Of a stretch of DNA of 63,336 nucleotides, positions 8,644 to 16,822 are shown piece by piece (position 1 is the stretch's first letter; the number at the start of each line of letters is the position of its first letter). The notes under the pieces are model-generated. The model was not told the origin of the DNA. It did no database searches and saw only the letters and a list, made by a program, of their open reading frames with translations. Both the position numbers and the translations under genes were made by a program. This stretch comes from JBDTNK01 sp039933775 (GTDB taxonomy: Bacteria > Chloroflexota > Limnocylindria > QHBO01). The stretch covers positions 1 to 63,336 of the forward strand of contig JBDTNK010000003.1 of the NCBI GenBank assembly GCA_039933775.1, in the 5' to 3' direction.

Positions 8644-9475
8644 CGGCCACCGCCAGCGACGGTGCCGCCCAGCCGCGCGGCGGGAGGCCGAGCGCCTGCG
8701 CCTTTGCCGTCGAGAGGACCGCCCGCGGCGGGACGCGCGAGGCGCGCTGGAAATCGCGCATGCTGATGGATTCGATGGGCATCGTCTCGCCAAGAAAGGT
8801 CCGTGCCCAACCGAGGCGGCTCGTGGCCGGCTCCCCGCCGAGGTGGTAGATGCCTCCGGCGCCGACGTCGACGAGGGCGCGCACGTCGTCGGCCAGGAAG
8901 GGCGTCCAGGTCGGGTTGCCCCATTCGTCGTCGACGACGCGCAGCGGTTCCCCTGCGACCCGCGCCCGGTCCGCCGCGGCAAGGATTTTCGTCACGAAGT
9001 TCGTTCCCCCCGGTCCGAAGAGCCACGCGGTGCGCACCACGATCGACCGCGGGTTTGCCGCGCGAGTCAGCTCCTCGCCGCGCAGCTTCGAAGCCCCGTA
9101 CGGATTGCGCGGGTCCGTGGGGTCGTCCTCGGCGTAGGGCGTCTCGCGCAACCCGTCGAAGACCTCGTTCGTGCTGATCTGCACGCTCAGCGCCCCTGCG
9201 CGTGCCGCGGCCGCGGCCACCGCCCCTGCCGCCTCGCCGTTGATGCGCAGGGCACGTTCCGGATCGCGAGCACAGCCGTCGACATCGGTCCATGCGGCAG
9301 CATTGATCACGACGTCAGGGGCCCACGCCGCAAGGCGGGTGAGATCGTCGGCTCGCTCAATGTCCCACTCGGGACGAACAACCTGGAGCACCTCGTCGCC
9401 GGCCTCGGCGAACGTGCGCACCAGCTGACGTCCAAGCTGGCCGGCGGCGCCGGTGACCGCAACGCGACGTGGCAC
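8630..9475 (-). CDS. rmlD: dTDP-4-dehydrorhamnose reductase
   Basis: The 281-residue length is normal for RmlD. GAAGQLGRQL (9-18) is the NAD(P)H-binding loop, VVINAAAWTDVDGC (55-68) is the RmlD-specific segment, and the SDR triad is visible as T102 and Y126-x3-K130 in NPYGASK. FGPGGTNFVTKIL and DDEWGNPTW follow as in the family. It reduces dTDP-4-keto-L-rhamnose to dTDP-L-rhamnose in the cytoplasm. It ends the conserved rmlA-rmlB-rmlD order, 4 bases after rmlB. Confidence 0.95.
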   Translation of the reverse strand: MPRRVAVTGAAGQLGRQLVRTFAEAGDEVLQVVRPEWDIERADDLTRLAAWAPDVVINAAAWTDVDGCARDPERALRINGEAAGAVAAAAARAGALSVQISTNEVFDGLRETPYAEDDPTDPRNPYGASKLRGEELTRAANPRSIVVRTAWLFGPGGTNFVTKILAAADRARVAGEPLRVVDDEWGNPTWTPFLADDVRALVDVGAGGIYHLGGEPATSRLGWARTFLGETMPIESISMRDFQRASRVPPRAVLSTAKAQALGLPPRGWAAPSLAVAGERG

Positions 9476-9479
9476 GCCG

Positions 9480-10514
9480 CTATTCGACCGCGGTCGAGGC
9501 CGCCAGGCGGTCGCCGTACTGCCGGCGGTAGTAGTCCAGGTACTCGCCGCTCTTCAGCGGACGCCACCAGTCGGCGTGATCGCGGTACCAGGCCACCGTC
9601 TCCGCGATCCCGTCGTCGAACGCATGGGCCGGCGTCCAGCCCAGCGCGCGCAGCTTCGAGCAGTCGACCGAGTAGCGCCGGTCGTGCCCCGGCCGGTCCG
9701 GCACGCGGCGCACGAGCGCCAGGTCGCGCCCGGTGAGCTCCAGGATACGGCGCGTCAGGTCGATGTTCGTGAGCTCGTTGCCACCGCCCACGTTGTAGAC
9801 CTCGCCTGGCTCGCCGCGCTCCAGCACGAGCTCGATCGCGTCGCAATGATCATCGACGTACAGCCAGTCGCGGATCTGCAGCCCGTCGCCGTAGAGCGGC
9901 AGCGGCTCACCGTCGAGCGCGTTGGTGACGAAGAGCGGGATCATCTTCTCCGGATACTGGTACGGCCCGTAGTTGTTGCTCGCCCGCGTGATCAGCGCGG
10001 GCAGGCCGTAGGTCGTGGAGTACGCCTGTACGAGCAGGTCGCCGCCCGCCTTGCTGGCCGAGTACGGGCTGCGCGGGCTCAGCGCATCGGTCTCAAGCGA
10101 GGAGCCCAACGGGACGTTGCCGTAGACCTCATCGGTGCTGATCTGGAGGTAGCGCTCGTGTCCATGACGCCGCGCAGCTTCGAGCAGCGTGAACGTACCG
10201 TGGACATCGGTCTGGATGAAGGCGTCCGGTTCCTCGATGCTGCGGTCCACGTGCGACTCCGCGGCGAAGTTGACGATGGCATCGACGCCGGCCGCGACCT
10301 CGTCCACGATCTCGGCGTCGTTGATGTCGCCCAGCACGAACCGATAGCGCAGGTCGTTCGCCACCGGCTCCAGGTTGGCCAGGTTGCCGGCGTAGGTCAG
10401 CTTGTCGAGCACGGTGATGCGCACCTCAGGATGCCGCCGCAGCGTGCGGCGCACGAATGCCGAACCGATGAATCCTGCACCGCCGGTGACGAGCAGTCGC
10501 CCGGGCAGGCTCAC
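9480..10514 (-). CDS. rmlB: dTDP-glucose 4,6-dehydratase
   Basis: GTG 10514 overlaps the rmlA stop (GTGA) and gives 344 residues, the usual size. Near the start LLVTGGAGFIGSAF binds NAD. STDEVYG contains the catalytic Thr127-Asp128-Glu129, and YSASK contains Tyr151 and Lys155. NNYGPYQYPEKMIPLFV and GLQIRDWLYVDDHC are diagnostic RmlB segments. It converts dTDP-glucose to dTDP-4-keto-6-deoxyglucose. The open frame extends upstream inside rmlA, but nothing homologous is there. Confidence 0.96.
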   Translation of the reverse strand: MSLPGRLLVTGGAGFIGSAFVRRTLRRHPEVRITVLDKLTYAGNLANLEPVANDLRYRFVLGDINDAEIVDEVAAGVDAIVNFAAESHVDRSIEEPDAFIQTDVHGTFTLLEAARRHGHERYLQISTDEVYGNVPLGSSLETDALSPRSPYSASKAGGDLLVQAYSTTYGLPALITRASNNYGPYQYPEKMIPLFVTNALDGEPLPLYGDGLQIRDWLYVDDHCDAIELVLERGEPGEVYNVGGGNELTNIDLTRRILELTGRDLALVRRVPDRPGHDRRYSVDCSKLRALGWTPAHAFDDGIAETVAWYRDHADWWRPLKSGEYLDYYRRQYGDRLAASTAVE

Positions 10515-11311
10515 GGACGCACTCCCGCCGGATCCACGCGCTCGGCCTCGGTGCTCTCGACCCGCCATGCCGTCGCCTGCGGTGACTCGCCTGGGTGCTG
10601 CGCCGCAAAGGTGCTCGACTCGAGCAGCGCCTCGATGGTGCCGGCGTCCATCCACTCGCCCTCGAAGACCGTGTGCACCAAGCTCCCGAGCCGCAGGTAG
10701 TGATTCAGCAGGTCGGTGATCTCGAACTCCCCGCGCGCCGATGGCTTCAGCGTATGAATGACATCGAAGACCGATGGACGGAAGAAATAGACGCCGATCG
10801 GGATGAGGTCGCTCTTGGGGTGCTCCGGCTTCTCCTCGAAGCCGATGACGCGTCCGTCGGCGTCGAGCTCCGCGACGCCGAAGCGCTCCGGATCGGGCAC
10901 CTGCTTGAGGACCGCGCCGGCCTGTGCCTCCTCCGCCTCGAAGCTCCGCGCGAAGTCGGCCAGCGTGCCGTGCAGGATGTTGTCGCCGAGCACGATCGCG
11001 ATCGGATCGTCGCCCGCGAAATCCTTCGCCAGGCCGATGGCGTGCGCGATCCCCAGCGCGCCGCGCTGATATCGGTACGTAAGGTCGAGCTCGAACTCCG
11101 ACCCGTCGTGCAGCAGCTCCAGGATGTCGCCAACCGAGCGCCCACCGACGACGACCATCACCTCGCGGCAGCCCATCTCCTTGAGCGCGGCGAGCGGGTA
11201 GTAGATCATCGGCCGGTCATAGACCGGCAGCAGGTGCTTGTTGGTGACGAGCGTGAGCGGGAAGAGGCGCGAGCCGGAACCTCCCGCCAGCACGACGCCC
11301 TTCAGTGCCAT
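10511..11311 (-). CDS. rmlA: Glucose-1-phosphate thymidylyltransferase (short form)
   Basis: ATG 11311 gives 266 residues starting MALKGVVLAGGSGSRLFPLT, the nucleotidyltransferase signature. Lys25 lies in TNKHLLPV, followed by YDRPMIYYPL, GDNILHG and EKPEHPKSD, as in RmlA. It forms dTDP-glucose from glucose-1-phosphate and dTTP. It is shorter than the roughly 290-residue enterobacterial enzymes, as expected for the short form. An apparent upstream extension to 11,479 is antisense to the pyrophosphatase gene and is not used. It heads the rmlA-rmlB-rmlD-GT operon; no rmlC lies in this window. Confidence 0.94.
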   Translation of the reverse strand: MALKGVVLAGGSGSRLFPLTLVTNKHLLPVYDRPMIYYPLAALKEMGCREVMVVVGGRSVGDILELLHDGSEFELDLTYRYQRGALGIAHAIGLAKDFAGDDPIAIVLGDNILHGTLADFARSFEAEEAQAGAVLKQVPDPERFGVAELDADGRVIGFEEKPEHPKSDLIPIGVYFFRPSVFDVIHTLKPSARGEFEITDLLNHYLRLGSLVHTVFEGEWMDAGTIEALLESSTFAAQHPGESPQATAWRVESTEAERVDPAGVRP

Positions 11312-11397
11312 GGATGCGTGTCCCCGTGCGGCCATCAACGGCCCCATTTCGGCGCCGCTGCTCGTCAAGGATAGCCGGACGCGGTTGCCCGATGCGC

Positions 11398-11403
11398 CAT
11401 ACT
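11398..11403 (+). promoter_or_regulatory. Likely -10 element, leaderless ppa transcript
   Basis: CATACT lies 8 bases before ATG 11412 and no Shine-Dalgarno lies between, which would place the transcript start at or next to the start codon. Confidence 0.5.
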
Positions 11404-11411
11404 CGATCGAC

Positions 11412-11957
11412 ATGAGCGAGCCACAGGCGAGGCCACCGATCGAGGTCGTGGTCGAGATCCCATCGGGGAGCCGCAACAAGTACGAGTACGACCACGTGCG
11501 TCATCGGTTCGTCCTGGACCGCGTGCTGTACTCGAGCGTCCATTACCCGTGCGACTACGGGTTCATCGAGGGCACCATGGGCGAGGACGGCGATCCGCTC
11601 GACGTGCTGGTCGTGATCAGCGAGCCGACATTCTCCGGCTGCGTGGTGCGTGCGCGGCCAATCGGCGTCCTCGACATGGTGGACGAGAAGGGTCACGACT
11701 TCAAGATCCTGGCAGTCGCCAGCGACGACCCGCGCTGGGACGGGATGAGCTCGCTCGAGGCGATGCGGCCGCATCGGCTGGTGGAGATCGAGAATTTCTT
11801 CCGCACCTACAAGACGCTCGAGAACCGCCAGACGGAAGTGACCGGATGGCTCGGCATGGACGACGCGTGGCGGATCATCGACGAGGCGATCGAGCGTGGC
11901 GCGCAGGTGCGCAGCGGCGAGGCCGCGGCGACCGTCGAGCCCGGCACCTGGCGCTGA
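11412..11957 (+). CDS. ppa: Family I inorganic pyrophosphatase
   Basis: The 181-residue protein fits soluble family I pyrophosphatases. EIPSGSRNKYEYD (15-27), YPCDYGFI (45-52) and the signature DGDPLDV (59-65) supply the Mg2+-binding aspartates, and DEKGHDFKIL (91-100) follows. It hydrolyses the pyrophosphate released by nucleotide-sugar synthesis such as the neighbouring RmlA reaction. ATG 11412 is chosen because homology begins just after it. It diverges from rmlA and shares its reading frame with the flippase gene downstream, which starts 18 bases after its stop. Confidence 0.95.
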   Translation: MSEPQARPPIEVVVEIPSGSRNKYEYDHVRHRFVLDRVLYSSVHYPCDYGFIEGTMGEDGDPLDVLVVISEPTFSGCVVRARPIGVLDMVDEKGHDFKILAVASDDPRWDGMSSLEAMRPHRLVEIENFFRTYKTLENRQTEVTGWLGMDDAWRIIDEAIERGAQVRSGEAAATVEPGTWR

Positions 11958-11963
11958 TCCTTT

Positions 11964-11969
11964 GAGGAG
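11964..11969 (+). promoter_or_regulatory. Shine-Dalgarno GAGGAG supporting a CTG start
   Basis: GAGGAG lies 6 bases before CTG 11976. No ATG, GTG or TTG in the flippase frame exists between the ppa stop and the first conserved helix, so this site decides the start. Confidence 0.55.
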
Positions 11970-11975
11970 CAGGCG

Positions 11976-13478
11976 CTGACGCGGGGCCCGGGGCTGCTGC
12001 GCGGCCTCTTCTCCGACGCCGCTGTCTACGGCATCGGCGGCGTCGCAAACCAGGCGATCGCGATCCTGCTCGTGCCGCTCTACACGCACGCGCTCGGCAC
12101 CGAGGGCTACGGCGTCCTGGGCATCATCAATCCGACCCTCTCGCTGCTGCTGATGGTCGCGGGTCTCGCCCTGCCTCAGGCCTTCTTCCGCTGGTACCTC
12201 AAGGAGTCGAGTAGCGATCGGGACCGCGCCCGCGTCGTGGCCGCGACGCTCGGACTGCGCCTCGCGGCGTCCGCGCTCGCGTTTGCCGCGTCGCTCCTCA
12301 TCGTCATCCCGCTCGCCACGCTGCTGTTCGATGGCGGCACGCCGAACGCCGGCGACGTGCTGCCAGCGTTCCTGCTCATCGCGCCGATCGTCCTCCTCGA
12401 CTCGATCGCCACCGTCCCGCTCTCGTTCTTCCGTGCCGAGCGCCGGCCGATGAGCTACAGCGCCATCAGCTTCAGCCGCGCCCTCCTCGGCACCGTGCTC
12501 ATCGTCATCGCGGTCGTCGTGCTCCAGCTCGGGGTCACCGGCGTCGTCCTGGGATCCGCCCTCGGTGCCGCGGTGAGCCTTTGGATCGCGATCGAGGCCA
12601 TGCGCCGCGCCGGCGTCCTGCGGGTCGCGTGGAATGCGCCTCTGTCGCGCGCCATGCTCGGCTTCAGCCTCCCGCTCGTGCCGGCCGCCATCGCCGGCTG
12701 GACGCTCAACCTTTCAGACCGATACTTCCTGGTCACCATCGGTCCACCCGCGGAGGGCCTGACGGTGACCGGCACGGTCGGGGTGTACGCGCTGGGATAC
12801 ACGGTTGGGCTCGTGATCAACGCCCTGCTGGTGGCGCCCTTCAGCCTTGCGTGGGGTGCCGCGTACTGGGAAATCGCGAAGCGGCCGGACGCCAAGGTCG
12901 CCTTTCGTCGTGTCCTCAGCGCGTTCGTCGTGATCGCCGCCTTCGTCGCCACCGGCCTCGCGACGCTCGGGACCGATGCCGTGCGCTGGTTCACCGCTCC
13001 GGGCTTCGAGCTGGCGCGTTTTGTCATCCCGTTCAGCGCCTTCGCCTACGTCGGCTACGGGATGTACACGATCCTCACGACCGGGCTGAACCTCGAATCG
13101 GAGACGCGGCGCGTGCCGCTCGTGATCGGGACGGCGGCGGTCGCCAACGTCGTGCTCAACCTTGTCCTGATCCCGCCGCTGGGGTTCATGGGCGCGGCCA
13201 TCGGCACGCTGCTCAGCTATGGCCTGCTAGCCTTGCTCGCCGGAGTGGTGACCCAGCGCGTGTACCCGGTGGCGTGGGACGTGCCGCGCGTCCTCGCGCC
13301 GCTGGCGATCGGCGGAATCCTCTCCGCGGCCGCGCTCCTGGGCCCCGACAATTTGCTGTGGCGGCTCGCCTGCCTCGCGACCTATCTGCCGCTGCTCTTC
13401 GTGTTCCGCGTGACCGATATCGAGGACCTGCGCGGCGTGCTCGCCATGATCCGCCGCCGTGGTGACCTGGCAACATGA
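11976..13478 (+). CDS. Second Wzx-type flippase, probable CTG start
   Basis: The frame is open from the ppa stop at 11957. The first ATG/GTG/TTG in frame (GTG 12072) would cut off conserved residues reading LFSDAAVYGIGGVANQAI, which match helix 1 of these flippases. CTG 11976, with GAGGAG 6 bases upstream, gives 500 residues with the full N-terminus. PLYTHALGTEGYGVLGI follows, then about 12-14 hydrophobic segments, including SLPLVPAAIAGWTLNLSDRYFL in the middle. It should flip a lipid-linked glycan. The GT4 gene downstream overlaps its stop (ATGA). Confidence 0.85.
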   Translation: MTRGPGLLRGLFSDAAVYGIGGVANQAIAILLVPLYTHALGTEGYGVLGIINPTLSLLLMVAGLALPQAFFRWYLKESSSDRDRARVVAATLGLRLAASALAFAASLLIVIPLATLLFDGGTPNAGDVLPAFLLIAPIVLLDSIATVPLSFFRAERRPMSYSAISFSRALLGTVLIVIAVVVLQLGVTGVVLGSALGAAVSLWIAIEAMRRAGVLRVAWNAPLSRAMLGFSLPLVPAAIAGWTLNLSDRYFLVTIGPPAEGLTVTGTVGVYALGYTVGLVINALLVAPFSLAWGAAYWEIAKRPDAKVAFRRVLSAFVVIAAFVATGLATLGTDAVRWFTAPGFELARFVIPFSAFAYVGYGMYTILTTGLNLESETRRVPLVIGTAAVANVVLNLVLIPPLGFMGAAIGTLLSYGLLALLAGVVTQRVYPVAWDVPRVLAPLAIGGILSAAALLGPDNLLWRLACLATYLPLLFVFRVTDIEDLRGVLAMIRRRGDLAT

Positions 13479-14650
13479 AGCGCCCGCATTTCGTGATCGT
13501 GGCGTGGGGCCTTGCGCCTGGCGGCACACTGAGCGTCCTGCGCGAGTGGGTGCCACGCCTCCAGGCCGCCGGGCGCGTCTCGGTCGTGACCCTTGGGCCG
13601 AATCGCGCGTCGCTCGATGTCCCGACGGTCGAGATCGGGCGGCGCTGGAGCCATCCGCTGCGCTTCCCGCAGATCGCTCCGTACATCCTTCGGATGGCGG
13701 TCGCGACTGTGCGCGCGGCGCGGCGCGGCGGTACGCCGATCCTCATGCCACAGGACAGCCTGGCCACCGGGGCGGCCGCGGCGATCGCGGCAAGATTCGT
13801 CGGTGCCAGGCTCGCCGTCATGGAGCACGGCTCGGCGGAGGCAATCGGCACTCGCCGCTTTTGGCGCGAGCGCTACCCACCAGCCGGGAAGCTCGGCGGT
13901 CCGCGCCATCGCCTCCTGCGCGCCATCGTGCGGCGCCTCAACCGCTGGGTCGTACACAGGACCGATGTCGCCCTCATCGCCGGGAACGAGGCGGAAGCGA
14001 CGTACCGAAGCCTCGGCATTGACCCGTCTCGGATTGCCCGCTACCGCTTCGCGGTCGACGTCGACCGATTCCGGCCCGCGACCGCCTCCGAACGCGCCCA
14101 TGCCCGTCAGCACTGGCGCATCGAGGGACCCGGTCCGGTCGTCGTCACGGTCGGGCGCCTGGCCGCCGAAAAGGGCGTCGACGACATCCTGGCGGCGATG
14201 ACGCGCCAACCCGCTGCCACGCTGTTGGTCGCCGGCGAAGGTCCCTTGCGCGAGAGCCTCGAGCGGTCGGCCGGCGAGAACGTCCGCTTCCTCGGCCGGC
14301 TCGAGGCCGACGAGGTCGCGTCACTGCATCGGGCTGCTGACCTGTTCGTGTATGCCGGGCGCCAGGGCGCGAATACGCCGTACGCCGTCCTTGAGGCAAT
14401 GGCCAGCGGTCTGCCAGTGGTCGCCACGACCGCGCCGGAGGTCCATCGGCCCATGCTCGCGGAAGGCCGCGGGATCGCCGTGCCGCCGGACGATGCAGAC
14501 GCCCTAGAGCGCGCCATCGGTAAGCTGCTCACCGATCCCGAGCGTCGGCTCGCGGCGGGCGCCAGGGCGCGCGTCTTCGTGGAAGCCAACCACACGTCCG
14601 AGATGCTGGACCAAGCCGTTGCGGCGTTCGTGGCGCGCATCCTCGGTTAA
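13475..14650 (+). CDS. GT4 family glycosyltransferase
   Basis: The 391-residue GT-B enzyme has GLAPGGTLSVLREW near residue 11, the donor-domain start VVTVGRLAAEKGVDDILAAM in the second half, and GANTPYAVLEAMASGLPVVAT near 300, where the E-x7-E region binds the sugar nucleotide. It starts inside the flippase stop codon and so is translationally coupled to it, suggesting the two act on the same glycan. Its stop overlaps by 4 bases the stop of the convergent GT4 gene. Confidence 0.88.
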   Translation: MKRPHFVIVAWGLAPGGTLSVLREWVPRLQAAGRVSVVTLGPNRASLDVPTVEIGRRWSHPLRFPQIAPYILRMAVATVRAARRGGTPILMPQDSLATGAAAAIAARFVGARLAVMEHGSAEAIGTRRFWRERYPPAGKLGGPRHRLLRAIVRRLNRWVVHRTDVALIAGNEAEATYRSLGIDPSRIARYRFAVDVDRFRPATASERAHARQHWRIEGPGPVVVTVGRLAAEKGVDDILAAMTRQPAATLLVAGEGPLRESLERSAGENVRFLGRLEADEVASLHRAADLFVYAGRQGANTPYAVLEAMASGLPVVATTAPEVHRPMLAEGRGIAVPPDDADALERAIGKLLTDPERRLAAGARARVFVEANHTSEMLDQAVAAFVARILG

Positions 14651-15840
14651 CGCTCGCCGATGCCTCGCGAGACCTCCACGCGGTCATACACATCGAGAAG
14701 TGCGGCGGCCGAGACCGACCAGTTGAAGCGCTCCTTCACGGCACCGCGGCCGCGTTCGCCTGCCTGAGCTCGAAGCACCGGATCGGCGAGGTAGCGTTCG
14801 ATCGCCGCCGCCAGCGCCGGGACGTCGCGAGGATCGACGGTCGTCCCCGCCCCGGTGTCATCGACGACCTCGCGCACCTGCGGGAAGTTGCTCGCGACCA
14901 CAGCCAATCCCGCCTGCATGTACTGAAACAGCTTGTTCGGCAACGAGTAGCGGTAGCTCAGCGAGGTCGGCGGGATTGGCGACACGCCGATCGTGGCCGA
15001 CGCGGCGTAGGCGACCACCTCCTCGGGTGCGACCCGGGGCAGGGCATGGACGCGATCGGTCACACCGTGCTGAAGCGCGCGACGTTGGACCGACTCGCGC
15101 TGCTCAGCCGCGCCGAGCAACACCAGATGACCGTCGGGGACGCGCGCCATCGCCGCGATGAGATGCTCGATGCCCCGCCCGGCCGTGGCATTGCCCAGGT
15201 ACAGCACGATCGGGGCGTCGCGCGGAATCCCATCCGCCCCAGGCAAGGAACGCAGCTCTCGCGGCGTGCCCGGCGGGGCATCCTCGGGGTAATTCGGAAC
15301 GACCGTCACCTGGTCGAGGGCATAGGCGCGCTCGAGATGGCGTGCGATGGGCGGGCTGACCGTGATGCACGCCGCGGCACGGTGGAGATAGCGGCGCTCC
15401 ACGCGCGCAAAATACCATTGGGCGAGCTCCCAGTACAGGTGCGAGCGATCCCGTCGCACCCGCTCGAGCCACAGCTCGTGGGCGTCGTACACGAACGGCA
15501 CACTCAGCCGTCCGGCGCCAATCGCCGCGACATCGAGTGTCTCCGTGTCGCCGGCATGGATGATGTCTGGCTTCAAAGCGCGGAGTGCGGCGAGCATCCG
15601 GCGGCGGTGGCTGAAGAAGCGCAGCACCGGCGGCCATGTTGGCCGCTGAATCCGATGGATTGCGATGCCCGCGCGGACCTCGATCCGGGGCAGATTATCG
15701 TCCGCCAACGCCAAGATCGTTACCCGGTAGCCCGCGTCGCGCAACGAGGCGGCTTCCTTTTCAACCCTCGAGTCGTGCGTATACGGGTTGAGCAGGAGCA
15801 TGACGACGTGCATTCCGCGATGACGCTCGCCGCCATTCAC
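14647..15840 (-). CDS. GT4 family glycosyltransferase
   Basis: The protein is 397 residues from ATG 15840, or 388 from ATG 15813 (MHVVMLLLNPYTHDSRVEKE), where homology begins. FVYDAHELWLERVRRDR lies in the N-terminal half, the donor domain has VLYLGNATAGRGIEHLIAAM, and LPNKLFQYMQAGLAVVAS is the sugar-nucleotide loop. PYTHDSRV at the start is frequent in capsule-type GT4 transferases. TATCGT lies 10 bases before ATG 15840 and may be a -10 element. It follows the ABC exporter ATPase by about 42 bases on the same strand. Confidence 0.85.
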   Translation of the reverse strand: MNGGERHRGMHVVMLLLNPYTHDSRVEKEAASLRDAGYRVTILALADDNLPRIEVRAGIAIHRIQRPTWPPVLRFFSHRRRMLAALRALKPDIIHAGDTETLDVAAIGAGRLSVPFVYDAHELWLERVRRDRSHLYWELAQWYFARVERRYLHRAAACITVSPPIARHLERAYALDQVTVVPNYPEDAPPGTPRELRSLPGADGIPRDAPIVLYLGNATAGRGIEHLIAAMARVPDGHLVLLGAAEQRESVQRRALQHGVTDRVHALPRVAPEEVVAYAASATIGVSPIPPTSLSYRYSLPNKLFQYMQAGLAVVASNFPQVREVVDDTGAGTTVDPRDVPALAAAIERYLADPVLRAQAGERGRGAVKERFNWSVSAAALLDVYDRVEVSRGIGER

Positions 15841-15882
15841 GTCAACACGATACCGGCCACACGCCCGACGGTGACATGGCTG

Positions 15883-16821
15883 TCAGCCCGAGGTTCCGGA
15901 CGCAAATCGCTTGGCTTCGCTCTCGGCGATGAGCTTGCGTTCGCGAACGCGCTCACGATAGTTCGAGACGATCTCGGCGGGGCTGCCTTCGGCGACGATG
16001 CTCCCGCGCTCCATGAGGATTGCCCGATTGCAGAACTCGGTGACATACCCCAGATCATGAGTCACCACCACGACGGCCTTAGCCGTCTTGATCAGCTCGC
16101 GAATGCGCGCCTGGCTTTTCGCCCGAAACGTCTGGTCGCCCGTGCCGAGCACTTCGTCGAGCAAGAGGATGTCGGGAACGATCGAGGTCGCGATCGAAAA
16201 CCCGAGCCGCGCCTTCATGCCGGTCGAGTACGTTCGCAACGGCGCGTCGATAAACGGACCGATGTCCGCGAAATCCACGATCTCCGGCGTGACCCGCGCC
16301 ATCTCCTGGTGGGGAATGCCCAGGAAGGCACCCGCAAGGTCGATGTTGTCGCGGCCGGTCAGCTCGCCGTCGAATCCGGCCCCGATCGTGAGCAGCGTCG
16401 AGGTCCCACCGAACATCTCGACCTCGCCCTCGCTCGGAGCCAGGATGCCGGCCAAGGCGAGGAGCAGCGTCGTCTTTCCCGCGCCATTTGGTCCGACGAC
16501 GGCCAGGTTGTCGCCGTGATGAATGTCGAAGTCCAGGTTCCGGATGGCCCAGAAATGGGTCTGCTTCACGTCCTCGCTCCGCCGGACGAGGCCGGCGAGC
16601 GACTGCTTCAGCGTTGTGCGACGCGTCAGTCTCAGGTTGTATCGGATGCCCAGATCCCGGATGCTCACGGCCGACCGCCGGTCAGCGCTACCTCCCTTGT
16701 GGCGGCGCTCCATCTCCTGCTCCCACGCAGAGTCGTCGCGGTCGGCGGCCTCGAGTTCGGCATCGCTCAGCGGCGGCTCTTCGATGCGCGTTTCGTCAGA
16801 CGGTCGCTGCTCCGAGGTCAT
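15883..16821 (-). CDS. ABC transporter ATP-binding protein, polysaccharide export (Wzt/TagH/RfbE type)
   Basis: ATG 16821 gives 312 residues. After about 45 acidic residues the ATPase domain shows Walker A GPNGAGKTT (110-118), the Wzt-type signature YSTGMKARLGF instead of LSGGQ, and Walker B DILLLDEVLGTGD. The C-terminal carbohydrate-binding domain of long Wzt proteins is absent, so chain length is probably not controlled here by non-reducing-end recognition. With the adjacent permease, one base away, it should export undecaprenyl-linked glycan or teichoic-acid-like polymer. Confidence 0.92.
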   Translation of the reverse strand: MTSEQRPSDETRIEEPPLSDAELEAADRDDSAWEQEMERRHKGGSADRRSAVSIRDLGIRYNLRLTRRTTLKQSLAGLVRRSEDVKQTHFWAIRNLDFDIHHGDNLAVVGPNGAGKTTLLLALAGILAPSEGEVEMFGGTSTLLTIGAGFDGELTGRDNIDLAGAFLGIPHQEMARVTPEIVDFADIGPFIDAPLRTYSTGMKARLGFSIATSIVPDILLLDEVLGTGDQTFRAKSQARIRELIKTAKAVVVVTHDLGYVTEFCNRAILMERGSIVAEGSPAEIVSNYRERVRERKLIAESEAKRFASGTSG

Positions 16822-16822
16822 C

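Noticed and set aside
8643..8982. N-terminal extension of the GT2 rhamnosyltransferase-like gene
   Set aside because: It is Arg/Ser low-complexity and antiparallel codon-shadow of rmlD in the same direction but another frame; the GT-A fold begins right after GTG 8643.
11311..11479. N-terminal extension of RmlA
   Set aside because: The region is the promoter and start of the divergent pyrophosphatase gene; the nucleotidyltransferase signature begins right after ATG 11311.
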